Origin: Azospirillum thiophilum
GTDB taxonomy: Bacteria; Pseudomonadota; Alphaproteobacteria; Azospirillales; Azospirillaceae
NCBI RefSeq assembly: GCF_001305595.1
Contig: NZ_CP012401.1
Span: forward strand, 1,437,001 to 1,501,000
Reading direction: 5' to 3'
DNA: 64,000 nucleotides
Part shown: positions 1 to 7,873 of the stretch, piece after piece
Layout of the letters: the number at the start of each line of letters is the position of its first letter
How positions within the stretch are numbered: position 1 is the first letter of the stretch
Notes under the pieces: generated by a model
The model's input: the letters and a program-made list of their open reading frames with translations, nothing else
Told to the model about the DNA's origin: nothing
Database searches by the model: none
Translations under genes and position numbers: made by a program

Positions 1-1
1 G

Positions 2-241
2 CTGGACGAGCCGGCGGCCGGCCTGAACGCCACCGAAAGCCGCGAGATCGACGAGGTCATCAAGACCGTGGCGGGCAACGGCGTCACCATCGTCCTGGTG
101 GAGCACGACATGAAGATGGTGATGGGCATCTCGCACCGGATCACCGCGCTGAACCAGGGCCGCATGCTGGCCGAGGGCACGCCGCAGGAGGTGGGAGCCA
201 ACCCGGATGTCATCGCCGCCTATCTCGGCGCCGCACCGTAA
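2..241 (+). CDS. livG: Branched-chain amino acid ABC transporter ATP-binding protein, C-terminal part (LivG-type)
   Basis: Only the last 79 residues are in the window; the reading frame enters at base 2 and stops at TAA 239-241. The visible part starts at the Walker B segment (LDEP) and continues through the D-loop (AAGLN) and the H-loop (VEHDM), the order seen in ABC ATPases. LivG and LivF are the two cytoplasmic ATPases of the LIV-I family importer for leucine, isoleucine, valine and related amides. A livF-type gene follows after 13 bp, which supports LivG rather than another ABC ATPase. The permeases and binding protein would lie upstream, outside the window. Confidence 0.85.
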   Translation: MDEPAAGLNATESREIDEVIKTVAGNGVTIVLVEHDMKMVMGISHRITALNQGRMLAEGTPQEVGANPDVIAAYLGAAP

Positions 242-254
242 GGAGGGAGCCCCC

Positions 255-959
255 ATGCTTCTGGAGATCGAGGGCCTCAACAGCCATTACGGCCGCATCC
301 ACGCGCTGAAATCGGCCAGCCTGACCGTACGGGAGGGCGAGCTGGTGGCGCTGGTTGGCGCCAACGGGGCCGGCAAGACGACGCTGCTGCGCACCCTGTC
401 CGGCGTCCATCCCGCCAGCAGCGGGCGCATCACCTTCGACGGCTGCGACATCACCCGGATGAAATCGTCGCGCCGGGTGGCGGAGGGCGTGGTGCAGGTG
501 CCGGAGGGCCGCCAGCTGTTCGGGCCGCAGACGGTCGAGGACAATCTTAGGCTCGGCGCCTTCCGCCGCGGCAGCGGCAGGCCGGACGAGGACATCGGCC
601 GGCTGTACGAGATGTTCCCGATGCTGAAGGTCAAGCGCGACCAGCCCGCCGGCACCCTGTCGGGCGGCCAGCAGCAGATCGTGGCATTGGGCCGCGCGCT
701 GATGGCGAAACCCCGGCTGCTGCTGCTGGACGAGCCCAGCATGGGGCTGGCGCCGCTGCTGGTGGCGGAGATCTTCGACGCGGTGCAGCGGCTGAAGCGC
801 GAGGGCACCACCATCCTGCTGGTCGAGCAGAACGCCCATGCGGCGCTCGCCATCGCCGACCGCGGCTATGTGATCGAGACCGGCGAGATCGTGCTGAGCG
901 ACAGCGGCGCCGCCCTGCTGAGCAACGAGCGGGTGCGGCAGGCTTATCTCGGGCTGTGA
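255..959 (+). CDS. livF: Branched-chain amino acid ABC transporter ATP-binding protein LivF
   Basis: Second ATPase of the LIV-type importer, 234 residues, the usual LivF length. Walker A GANGAGKT lies at residues 35-42, the signature LSGGQQQ at 135-141, followed by Walker B (LLLLDEP) and the H-loop (VEQN). The start at 255 has a strong ribosome site, AGGAGG at 241-246, which overlaps the livG stop. An upstream in-frame ATG at 207 lies inside livG and lacks such a site. The tight spacing indicates one transcript with livG. It energises uptake of branched-chain amino acids at the inner membrane; the exact substrate cannot be read from the ATPase. Confidence 0.92.
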   Translation: MLLEIEGLNSHYGRIHALKSASLTVREGELVALVGANGAGKTTLLRTLSGVHPASSGRITFDGCDITRMKSSRRVAEGVVQVPEGRQLFGPQTVEDNLRLGAFRRGSGRPDEDIGRLYEMFPMLKVKRDQPAGTLSGGQQQIVALGRALMAKPRLLLLDEPSMGLAPLLVAEIFDAVQRLKREGTTILLVEQNAHAALAIADRGYVIETGEIVLSDSGAALLSNERVRQAYLGL

Positions 960-979
960 TCAGGGTATCGGCTGCCGAT

Positions 980-1160
980 GCCCCCTCCCTAACCCTCCCC
1001 CGCTCTCGGCGGACCTATGGTCCGCCTGCCGCGTCAGCACAAAGCGCAGCTTTGTGCGAGAGCTTCGCGGGAGAGGGGACTGCCGCCGCTCCTTTGCAAA
1101 ATTCCCCGCAAAGCTCCTACCCCCTCTCCCGCGGAGCGGGGGAGGGATGGGGAGGGGGCA
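980..1160. repeat. Dispersed palindromic intergenic repeat, copy 1
   Basis: The whole livF-maiA gap is an ordered set of inverted repeats. It opens with CCCTCCCTAACCCTCCCCCG and closes with the complementary GCGGGGGAGGGATGGGGAGG. Inside is a perfect small hairpin, GGCGGACC-TAT-GGTCCGCC, at about 1009-1027. The opening about 35 bases match the copy at 33454-33580 closely. The open frame that runs through it into maiA is not a credible coding extension. Confidence 0.75.
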
Positions 1161-1192
1161 ACCGCCGCGACACTTCAACGGACACCAATCCC

Positions 1193-1843
1193 GTGAAACT
1201 CCACACCTACTTCCGCTCCTCCGCCGCCTACCGGGTGCGCATCGCGCTCAACCTCAAGGGGCTGGCGCCGGACCAGGCCTTCGTCCATCTGCGCCGGGGG
1301 GAGCAGGCGAAGCCGCCCTTCGCCGACCTCAACCCGGAGCGTCTGGTCCCGGCGCTGGAGGTCGACGGGCCGGACGGGCACCATGTGCTGACCCAGTCGC
1401 TCGCCATCATCGAGTATCTGGACGAGACCCATCCCGCCCCGCCGCTGCTGCCGGCGGATCCGGCCGGTCGCGCCCGGGTGCGGGCGCTGGCGCTGGCGGT
1501 GGCCTGCGATCTCCACCCGCTCAACAATCTGCGGGTGCTTGGCCATCTGAAGGCGATGGGCCACCCCCAGGAGGAGGTCGACGGCTGGTATCGCCACTGG
1601 ATCGCCATCGGGCTGACGGCGCTGGAGGCGCAGCTTGCCGGCGATCCGCGCACCGGGCGGTTCTGCCATGGCGACACGCCCGGTCTGGCCGACGTGGTGC
1701 TGGTGCCGCAGATGGCGAACGCCCGCCGGTTCGGCTGCCCGCTGGACGCCTATCCGACGCTGCTGCGCATCGACGGGGCCTGCCGTGCCCTGCCGGCCTT
1801 CGCCGCCGCGGCTCCCGACCGGCAACCCGACGCCGAGGCGTGA
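1193..1843 (+). CDS. maiA: Maleylacetoacetate isomerase (zeta-class glutathione S-transferase)
   Basis: Catalyses glutathione-dependent cis-trans isomerisation of maleylacetoacetate to fumarylacetoacetate in tyrosine/homogentisate degradation. The product is 216 residues. The N-terminal thioredoxin-like half carries the zeta-class SS..R active-site motif (RSSAAYRVRIALNLKG, from residue 7), followed by the glutathione-contact segment QSLAIIEYLDET and an all-helical C-terminal half. The GTG at 1193 was chosen because homology begins exactly there; upstream in-frame codons lie in a repeat element. No other homogentisate-pathway gene is adjacent, so the assignment rests on the motif alone. A related zeta GST with another substrate is possible. 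Confidence 0.85.
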   Translation: MKLHTYFRSSAAYRVRIALNLKGLAPDQAFVHLRRGEQAKPPFADLNPERLVPALEVDGPDGHHVLTQSLAIIEYLDETHPAPPLLPADPAGRARVRALALAVACDLHPLNNLRVLGHLKAMGHPQEEVDGWYRHWIAIGLTALEAQLAGDPRTGRFCHGDTPGLADVVLVPQMANARRFGCPLDAYPTLLRIDGACRALPAFAAAAPDRQPDAEA

Positions 1844-1957
1844 GCGGGCGGAGTCCGGCCGTCAAAAGTCACATTGCCCCATTGGTGTTAGCGGTTTCGT
1901 GGCATCCTTCCGTGGTATAGAGGTAGCCGGAACGGAGCGGGGACAGGCGGCCGGGCG

Positions 1958-4585
1958 ATGGCGGGCAATTTTTCTTCCATGGCGTACGACCTTGCCGAGA
2001 ACACCGCGGCAAGCGCCTTCGTCGTCCTTGCCTACACCTTCCTGATCCGCCGGTCCGACGGCTGGAGCCCGCTCGCCCGCCAGATGGTTTTCGGGACGGT
2101 GATGGCGCTGACGGCGCTGTTCTCGATGGTCCACCCGATCCATGTCGGGCCGGGCATCTTCATCGACGCGCGCACGGCGCTGATCGGTCTGGCCGCGCTG
2201 TTCGGCGGTCCGGTTTCCGCCGCGATGACCGCGGGAACGGTCGCCGGCTACCGGATCTGGCTGGGCGGGGTCGGGATGGAGGCGGGGGTCGCCAACGCCC
2301 TGCTGTCCTTTTCGACCGGGGTCGGCTTCGCCGTCTGGGCACGCCGCCGCGGCCTGCGGCTGGGGGCGGTGCCGCTGTTGGGGTTCGGCCTGCTCCTGAC
2401 GCTGGTTTCGCTGCCCTCCCTGCTGCTGCTGCCGGACCCTGAGCTGATGTGGCGGGTGGCGCGCGCGACGGCGCCGCCGCTGCTGGTCATCGTGCCGGTC
2501 GGCACCCTGGTCCTCGGCGGCCTGCTGCTGCGCGAGCAGCGCCAGCACGACGCCGAGCAGCGGTTGGGCGAGAGCGAGGCGCGCTACCGTCTGTTGGCCG
2601 ACAACGCCACCGACATGATCCTGGAGATGAGGGCCGACGGAACGGTTCGCTACCTGTCGCCGTCGGCGCGCGACATCCTGGGCTGCGACCCGGCCGGGGT
2701 CGTCGGCACCGCCCCGGCCGACCTGCTGCATCCCGACGATCTGGAAAAGGCGTCGCAGGCCTTCGCCAGCATGCGGCCGGGATCGCCTCCCGTCACCTTC
2801 ACCCACCGGTTGCGTCACTGCGACGGCCGCTACCTGTGGGTCGAATCCAGCATGCGCCCGACGGTGGGGGCGGATGGCGGGTTTCTCGTCGTCGGCGTCG
2901 TCCGCGACGTGACCGAACGCAAGCGCTACGAGGGCGAGCTGTCCGACGCCCGCGCCGAGGCGGAGGCGGCCAACCGCGTGAAGTCGGAATTCCTGGCCTC
3001 GATGAGCCACGAGATCCGCACCCCGCTGAACGGCGTCATCGGCTTCGCCGACCTGCTGCTGGGAACCGAGCTGACGGCGGAGCAGCGCCAGTATGTGGCG
3101 CTCCAGCGCGAGGCCGGGCGCGGGCTGCTGGCCATCATCGGCGACATCCTGGACTATTCCAAGATCGAGGCGGGCAAGCTGGAGTTGGAGGAGCGCGCCT
3201 TCGACCTGCACCGGCTGCTGCGCGACTGCCGCGACCTGATGAGCAACGCCGCCTCGCAGAAGGGGCTGCTGCTGCAATTGTCGCTGGGCGGCACGGTGCC
3301 GCGCTTCGTCCATGGCGACGAGGCGCGCATCCGCCAGATCCTGCTGAACCTGGTCAGCAATGCCTTGAAGTTCACCGAGCGCGGATCGGTGCTGGTGTCG
3401 GTCGGGATGCTGTTCGCCGACCGTGCCGCAGAGGTGGCCCCCCTGGGGGAAGGCCCGGCGGGACAGCATGCCGCGGGGGTGGGAAGCGTCGCGCTGATCC
3501 GTTTCGCCGTCAGCGACACCGGCCCCGGCATCCCCGCCGCCGATCAGGCCAACCTGTTCCAGCGCTTCAACCAGGGCGACCGGTCGACCACCCGGCGCTA
3601 TGGCGGCACCGGGCTGGGGCTGATCATCTCCAAGCAGCTGGCGGAACTGATGGGCGGGCGGATCGGCGTGCAGAGCAGCCTCCGCATCGGCAGCACCTTC
3701 TGGTTCGAGCTGCCGCTGCCGGTGGCGCCGGCCGTGGTCGCCCCCGCCGCCGACAGGACGGAAGCCGCCCCGCGGCGCGGTGCGCGCATCCTGCTGGCGG
3801 AGGACGTGCCGATGAACCAGATCGTCACCTCGTCCATTCTGTGCAAGGCCGGCCACACGGTGGAGGTGGCGGAGGACGGCGAGCTGGCGGTGGAGGCGGT
3901 GCGCGGCGGCGATTTCGATCTGATCCTGATGGACATGCAGATGCCGCGCATGGACGGGCTGCAGGCGACCGCGGCGATCCGCCGGCTCGGCGGGCGGCGG
4001 GGGGCCGTGCCCATCATCGCGCTGACCGCCAATGCGCTGACCGATCAGCTGCAGCTTTGCCTGGATGTCGGCATGAACGACCATGTGACCAAGCCGATCG
4101 AACGCGACACCCTGCTGTCGGCGGTCGACCGCTGGCTCGCCGCCGGGGCGGAGCTCGATTCCGAGCTTCCATCCGACTCTCCGCTCCCGGCGGAGACATC
4201 GAAGGCGGCGGTTCCGGCTTCCGACGGCGTGCCGGTGCTGAACCGCGCCGCGCTGGACATGCTGGCCGACACGCTGGGGGCCGATGCGCTGCCCCGCTTC
4301 GTCACCGGTACGCTTGCGGAGCTGGCTCTGCGCGTCGACCGCGTCGACACGGCGGAGACGGCGAAGGCGGCGGCGGCCGACGCCCATGCCATGGTGTCGC
4401 TGGCCGGCAATGTCGGGCTCATGGAACTGTCGGGCCTCGCCCGCAAGGTCCAGCACGCCTGCGAACAGGAGCGGTCGGACGCGCCGGCGCTGAAGGCGCA
4501 GCTGCGCGAGGCCTCCGACCGCGCTGCCGCCGCACTCCGGGCAGCGCTGCCGACCCTGGGCGTGGCGGTCGAGACGGTGCGGTGA
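1958..4585 (+). CDS. Hybrid sensor histidine kinase (5TM-PAS-HisKA-HATPase-REC-Hpt)
   Basis: Phosphorelay sensor of 875 residues in the inner membrane. Residues about 5-190 form a five-helix 5TMR-LYT-type sensor module (note FSMVHP, DAR and FGGP). A PAS domain follows at about 205-325, then HisKA with phospho-accepting H351 (SHEIRTPLNG), HATPase (about 450-590, with GTGLGL), a receiver with D659 (LILMDMQMPRMDG) and a C-terminal Hpt. The putative Hpt histidine is H810 in AHAMVSLAGNVG; the lysine normally three residues after it is a valine. The signal is unknown; LYT-type modules in other proteins sense cell-wall or membrane state. No cognate response regulator is adjacent, so it is an orphan kinase. 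Confidence 0.88.
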   Translation: MAGNFSSMAYDLAENTAASAFVVLAYTFLIRRSDGWSPLARQMVFGTVMALTALFSMVHPIHVGPGIFIDARTALIGLAALFGGPVSAAMTAGTVAGYRIWLGGVGMEAGVANALLSFSTGVGFAVWARRRGLRLGAVPLLGFGLLLTLVSLPSLLLLPDPELMWRVARATAPPLLVIVPVGTLVLGGLLLREQRQHDAEQRLGESEARYRLLADNATDMILEMRADGTVRYLSPSARDILGCDPAGVVGTAPADLLHPDDLEKASQAFASMRPGSPPVTFTHRLRHCDGRYLWVESSMRPTVGADGGFLVVGVVRDVTERKRYEGELSDARAEAEAANRVKSEFLASMSHEIRTPLNGVIGFADLLLGTELTAEQRQYVALQREAGRGLLAIIGDILDYSKIEAGKLELEERAFDLHRLLRDCRDLMSNAASQKGLLLQLSLGGTVPRFVHGDEARIRQILLNLVSNALKFTERGSVLVSVGMLFADRAAEVAPLGEGPAGQHAAGVGSVALIRFAVSDTGPGIPAADQANLFQRFNQGDRSTTRRYGGTGLGLIISKQLAELMGGRIGVQSSLRIGSTFWFELPLPVAPAVVAPAADRTEAAPRRGARILLAEDVPMNQIVTSSILCKAGHTVEVAEDGELAVEAVRGGDFDLILMDMQMPRMDGLQATAAIRRLGGRRGAVPIIALTANALTDQLQLCLDVGMNDHVTKPIERDTLLSAVDRWLAAGAELDSELPSDSPLPAETSKAAVPASDGVPVLNRAALDMLADTLGADALPRFVTGTLAELALRVDRVDTAETAKAAAADAHAMVSLAGNVGLMELSGLARKVQHACEQERSDAPALKAQLREASDRAAAALRAALPTLGVAVETVR

Positions 4586-4605
4586 GGCGGGCGCCGGCCG
4601 ATCAG

Positions 4606-4633
4606 CGCCTGACCGTCACCGCCTGAGCGTCAC
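4606..4633. repeat. 14-bp tandem duplication spanning a stop codon
   Basis: CGCCTGACCGTCAC at 4606-4619 is followed directly by CGCCTGAGCGTCAC at 4620-4633 (13 of 14 identical). The second copy contains the stop codon of the minus-strand DMT gene (4630-4632). Confidence 0.7.
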
Positions 4634-5544
4634 CGGTTGACGATGAGGGCGACGCCGGCCACGGCGACCGCCGCGCCGGCCCAGGCCCCCAGCGACGGGC
4701 GCTGTCCGGTCAACAGCCACATCATCGGCAGGATCAGCACCGGGCTCAGCGCAGACAGGGTGGCGACCACGCCGGCATTGCCGTGGGCGAGCCCGACCAG
4801 CAGCAGCGTCATCCCCAGCCCGACGCCCAGCAGCCCGTTGCCGGCGACCTGCAGCGTCAGCTTCGGCGTCAGGCCGGGCGGCAGGCGGAACAGGCCGGCC
4901 GCCGCTGCCGCACCGCCGTTGCGCATCGTCATCAGCATGCCGATGGCGGTGAACATCAGTGCCGCGGTCGTCACCCGCACGGTGGCCGAGGCGATCGGAT
5001 CGGCACCGGCAGCCATCACCGGCTTGGCGATCACCGACCCCACCGCCTGGGCCATCGCCGCCACCAGGCAGACGCCGACCCCGGCCAGCAGGCTGCCCTG
5101 CACCGATTCCCAATTGTGGGTCGAGCCCGAACGCAGGGCCACCGCCAGCATCACCCCCAGCGTCACCAGCGCGATGCCCAGCGCCGTCCACGGCCCCAGC
5201 GCCTCGCCAAGCAGCCCGTAGCCGAGCAGGGCGGTCAGCGGCGCGTTCGCGGCGTAGATCACCACGTTGCGGCGCGGGCCGAGGCGGCTCAGCGACCAGA
5301 ACAGCGCCATGTCGCCCATCACGATGCCGGCCGCGCCCGACAGGGCCAGCGTCAGAACGGCGCCGGCATCCAGCGTCTCCCAGCCGCCCAGCAGCGTGGT
5401 GGCGACCAGCAGCGCCGCGGCGACGATGGTCAGGCGCAGGCGGTTGAAGGCGATGGAGCCGAGCACGCGCACCGGCCCGATGGCGATCAGGCCGCCGGCG
5501 GCCCAGCACAGCGCCGCGCCCAGCGCGGCAATGTTGGCGATCAT
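4630..5544 (-). CDS. DMT-superfamily (EamA) transporter
   Basis: Integral membrane protein of 304 residues with ten predicted hydrophobic segments arranged as two EamA repeats of five, the drug/metabolite transporter architecture. Glycine- and alanine-rich helices begin at residue 1 (IAALGAALCWAAGGLIAIGP) and end with a short basic tail. Members export amino acids, nucleosides or other small metabolites; the substrate cannot be predicted. It is convergent with the hybrid kinase and divergent from the small exported protein at 5791. The start ATG at 5544 is directly followed by the first membrane helix. Confidence 0.85.
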   Translation of the reverse strand: MIANIAALGAALCWAAGGLIAIGPVRVLGSIAFNRLRLTIVAAALLVATTLLGGWETLDAGAVLTLALSGAAGIVMGDMALFWSLSRLGPRRNVVIYAANAPLTALLGYGLLGEALGPWTALGIALVTLGVMLAVALRSGSTHNWESVQGSLLAGVGVCLVAAMAQAVGSVIAKPVMAAGADPIASATVRVTTAALMFTAIGMLMTMRNGGAAAAAGLFRLPPGLTPKLTLQVAGNGLLGVGLGMTLLLVGLAHGNAGVVATLSALSPVLILPMMWLLTGQRPSLGAWAGAAVAVAGVALIVNR

Positions 5545-5668
5545 GATGGAAACGGAGACCGTTGGTTGAGGATCGGGAGCCGCACTCTACAGCCCCCGAC
5601 GACTGCCTGCGAAATGTGCAGGCTGCATGGCCGGGCCGACCTTCCACCCCCACCTTCCGCTATCCGGC

Positions 5669-5693
5669 GGAACCCGCCCGGATGCGGGCCGTT
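5669..5693 (+). promoter_or_regulatory. EcfG-type general stress promoter (GGAAC-N16-CGTT)
   Basis: Exact GGAAC at 5669-5673 and CGTT at 5690-5693, separated by 16 bases. This is the alphaproteobacterial EcfG consensus. It points at the small exported protein starting at 5791. Confidence 0.7.
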
Positions 5694-5705
5694 TATTCCG
5701 GTGAA

Positions 5706-5749
5706 GGATGCCCCCAGGGGGCAGGCTTGAAGGATGCCCCCATGGGGCA
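5706..5749. repeat. Two tandem palindromes, 26-bp period
   Basis: GGATGCCCCCAGGGGGCA and GGATGCCCCCATGGGGCA are 26 bp apart, both preceded by TGAA. The palindromic cores are 5709-5723 (perfect, one-base centre) and 5735-5749. They sit just downstream of the predicted EcfG-type start site, in the leader of the next gene. They could be paired operator sites or RNA hairpins. Confidence 0.6.
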
Positions 5750-5790
5750 TGGCCGCCTGTGGCTCAAGACAACCGAAGAGGACGCGACCG

Positions 5791-6375
5791 ATGCGGACAT
5801 CTCTCATGCGGCTCGGACCCGTCGCGCTCGCCGCGGCCGCCGGGCTTCTCGCCGCCCATCCGGCGGCGGCGCAAACCGCGACGTCGGCCGGCTGCGCCGC
5901 GATGGTGGAGCAGTTCGCCGCCGACCTTGGTTTGTCGACCCAGCCGCCGCCGGTGGCCGTTCCCGGCACGGCGCCGCCGGGCCTGTCCGGCTCCACCCCG
6001 CGCGACGAGCAGGGGACCGGCACCGGGGGCACCGGCGGCGCCGGCAGCGAGGATCTGGCCCGGTCCGGCGGCATGGTGGCGCCGCCGTCGGTCGGCGACC
6101 GCTCGGTGATCGAACCGCCGGCCATCGGCAGCAACATGCCGACCGCTCCGTCGGTCGGGCCGCAGGCCTCCTCGCGGGCGGCGCCGGACAGTGCGCCCGG
6201 CGGCTCCGGCGCCGCCGACGGCGCGATGGGGCAGGCGGCGCGCAACGCCCAGCTGGACTCGCTGGTCACCGCCGCCCGCGCCGCCGCCCGCGACGGCGAC
6301 GAGGCCCGCTGCATGGACAGCCTGAACGACGCCCGCCGCCTGTCCGGGGCCGCCCCCGCCGGCCGGAGCGACTGA
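5791..6375 (+). CDS. Small exported protein of unknown function
   Basis: A 194-residue protein with a Sec signal peptide (residues 1 to about 27, ending AHPAAAQ). The mature part has a short helical segment (CAAMVEQFAADLG), a long low-complexity stretch rich in Gly, Ser, Pro and Ala (about 45-145), and a C-terminal helix with one cysteine (DEARCMDSLNDARRL). Two cysteines in total could pair in the periplasm. The start at 5791 follows AGAGGA; an earlier in-frame ATG at 5734 lies in a palindrome and would bury the signal peptide. The exact EcfG-type promoter upstream suggests induction in the general stress response. No family was recognised. Confidence 0.7.
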   Translation: MRTSLMRLGPVALAAAAGLLAAHPAAAQTATSAGCAAMVEQFAADLGLSTQPPPVAVPGTAPPGLSGSTPRDEQGTGTGGTGGAGSEDLARSGGMVAPPSVGDRSVIEPPAIGSNMPTAPSVGPQASSRAAPDSAPGGSGAADGAMGQAARNAQLDSLVTAARAAARDGDEARCMDSLNDARRLSGAAPAGRSD

Positions 6376-6445
6376 CGGTCCGGCCCGGCCGGCGATCCTA
6401 CCCGGCAAATCCCCCCATCGGTTCCATCTTGCAAGGATGCCGCGC

Positions 6446-6652
6446 ATGCATGATCGTGCCGTCCACCGCCTCGGTCCCTATCCGCCGTCGCCGCCGCGCG
6501 ACCCCTCCATCCCGCCGATGCCCGGCGAGCCGCTGCCGGTGCCTGGCGACCCGTCGCGTCCGCCGCTGGGCGAGCCGCCGGCCCCCATCCCGGTTCCGCC
6601 GCGCGAGCCGCCGCCGGTGCCCGACCGCCTGATGGACCGCCTGATGGGCTGA
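6446..6652 (+). CDS. Small proline-rich protein, hypothetical
   Basis: A 68-residue open frame made largely of Pro, Arg, Gly and acidic residues (repeats of PPREPPPVP type), ending in a duplicated DRLM encoded by a 12-bp tandem repeat. AAGG at 6433-6436 is well placed for the ATG at 6446; the in-frame ATG at 6437 abuts it. It lies 70 bp after the preceding gene on the same strand and could be cotranscribed. No signal peptide or known family was seen. The composition suits an unstructured protein, but a spurious frame in GC-rich DNA cannot be excluded. Confidence 0.4.
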   Translation: MHDRAVHRLGPYPPSPPRDPSIPPMPGEPLPVPGDPSRPPLGEPPAPIPVPPREPPPVPDRLMDRLMG

Positions 6653-6752
6653 CGGAGGTCACCCAAGATTTCACGGCCCTTCCCGGGCATTCGGAGCGGT
6701 CCCGACTTGCCAAGAGCGCCAGGACGGGCGATGTGTCAGAGGTTGGCGTCCG

Positions 6753-6772
6753 CCGGTCCGCGATCGGACCGG
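6753..6772 (+). promoter_or_regulatory. Leader hairpin before the cold-shock gene
   Basis: Perfect 8-bp stem CCGGTCCG / CGGACCGG with a CGAT loop, 40 bases before the start of the cold-shock gene. Cold-shock mRNAs often carry structured leaders; a role here is inference. Confidence 0.4.
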
Positions 6773-6811
6773 CACGGGCGCCGCTTCTGTTCGTCGGAGT
6801 TCGCGTTTCCC

Positions 6812-7552
6812 ATGCACAATCAGCCGCCCCGCAGCCACGTCTACCGCCAGCCCAACGTCATCGCCACCCAGGTGACGGCGACCGTCAAATGGTTCAGCCC
6901 GGAACGGGGCTACGGCTTCGTCACGGTCGGGGGGAACGGCAAGGACGCCCTGATCCCGGCCTCCATCGTCGTGCCGGCCGGGCACGCCACGCTGCCGGAC
7001 GGCGCCACCGTCGTCGTCGACCTCGTGGAGGACCGCAAGGGCCAGCAGGTCAGCGTCCTGCATTCCGTCGACCTGTCCACCGCCGTGCCGGCCCGCCCGG
7101 CCGCCCGTGGCGGTTTTGGCGATCGCGGCGGGGATCGCGGCGGGGACCGCGGTTTTGGCGATCGTGGCAATGATCGGGGCGGCGACCGCAACTACGGCCC
7201 GCGCCGGGATGCCGGCGGTCCGCGCGACCGCGGCTTCGGCGATCGAGGCAACGATCGTGGCGGCGACCGCGGTCCGGGCAATCGTGGATTCCAGGACCGT
7301 GGCCAGGACCGCGGCCCGCGCCGTCAGGATGCCGGCGGCCCGACCAGCCAGCTGGCCGGCACGGTGAAATGGTTCAACGGCGGCAAGGGCTTCGGCTTCG
7401 TCCAGCCCGACGGCGGCGGACGTGACGTGTTCGTCCCGGCCCGGGCGCTGGAAAGCGCCGGCCTGCGCGGCCTGGACGACGGCCAGCGCGTGCGCATGAC
7501 CGTCCGCCAGACCGAAAAGGGCACGGAAGCGGTCAGCGTCACCGTCGAGTGA
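6812..7552 (+). CDS. Cold-shock protein with two CSD domains and an RG-rich linker
   Basis: Nucleic-acid-binding protein of 246 residues. CSD1 covers about 22-88 (TATVKWFSPERGYGFV) and CSD2 about 181-246 (GTVKWFNGGKGFGFV). Between them, residues about 97-178 are an arginine/glycine/aspartate-rich linker built from repeats such as GDRGNDRGGDRG. RNP1 is intact in CSD2 and conservative in CSD1 (ERGYGFV); the RNP2 histidine of typical Csp proteins is replaced by proline in both (DVFVP, DALIP). Typical CspA proteins are about 70 residues. Two CSDs suggest an RNA chaperone able to bridge two segments, with the RG linker adding binding. The start at 6812 is uncertain; homology begins near residue 21. 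A hairpin leader precedes it. Confidence 0.88.
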   Translation: MHNQPPRSHVYRQPNVIATQVTATVKWFSPERGYGFVTVGGNGKDALIPASIVVPAGHATLPDGATVVVDLVEDRKGQQVSVLHSVDLSTAVPARPAARGGFGDRGGDRGGDRGFGDRGNDRGGDRNYGPRRDAGGPRDRGFGDRGNDRGGDRGPGNRGFQDRGQDRGPRRQDAGGPTSQLAGTVKWFNGGKGFGFVQPDGGGRDVFVPARALESAGLRGLDDGQRVRMTVRQTEKGTEAVSVTVE

Positions 7553-7576
7553 CCGCTTCCGGGTGACCGCTCCCGG
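7549..7576. repeat. 14-bp tandem duplication spanning the cold-shock gene stop
   Basis: GTGACCGCTTCCGG (7549-7562) is followed at once by GTGACCGCTCCCGG (7563-7576), 13 of 14 identical. The TGA at 7550-7552 is the stop codon of the cold-shock gene. Confidence 0.75.
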
Positions 7577-7582
7577 TTTGGT

Positions 7583-7849
7583 TCAACCGTCCGACGGCAG
7601 CGCCGACTGGCCCAGATGCTGCGCCGCCTCCCGCTGGTTGCGGGCGGCGGCATCGTCGGGGACGGCGAGCCCGGCGTCGGGGCCGGTGACGCGCGGGCCG
7701 CCGCCGTTGCGCCGGTCCTCCTCCTCGATGTCGCGGACGGCCTGCGCCCAATGGTCGAGATGGCGGTCGTCGGGCCGCCCCTCCTGTTCCCAGAGCTGGT
7801 AGGCCCGTTCACGGACCCGCGGGTCGTCCGGACCCGGTGTGTGTTCCAT
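7583..7849 (-). CDS. DUF2934 small protein
   Basis: An 88-residue soluble protein. Residues about 11-42 match the DUF2934 signature: a charged R-x-RAYQLWEQEGRP segment followed by HLDHWAQA. The remainder is hydrophilic and probably disordered. DUF2934 proteins are common as short genes in rhizobia and Azospirillum; their function is unknown. It lies 24 bp downstream of the CBS gene on the same strand, so the two probably form one transcript. AAGGGA is placed about 10 bases before the start. Confidence 0.8.
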   Translation of the reverse strand: MEHTPGPDDPRVRERAYQLWEQEGRPDDRHLDHWAQAVRDIEEEDRRNGGGPRVTGPDAGLAVPDDAAARNQREAAQHLGQSALPSDG

Positions 7850-7873
7850 GATGGTAGGTTCCCTTGCTTGAGG

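Noticed and set aside
956..1192. N-terminal extension of the maleylacetoacetate isomerase frame
   Set aside because: The codons lie entirely in a dispersed palindromic repeat, and family homology starts at the GTG at 1193.
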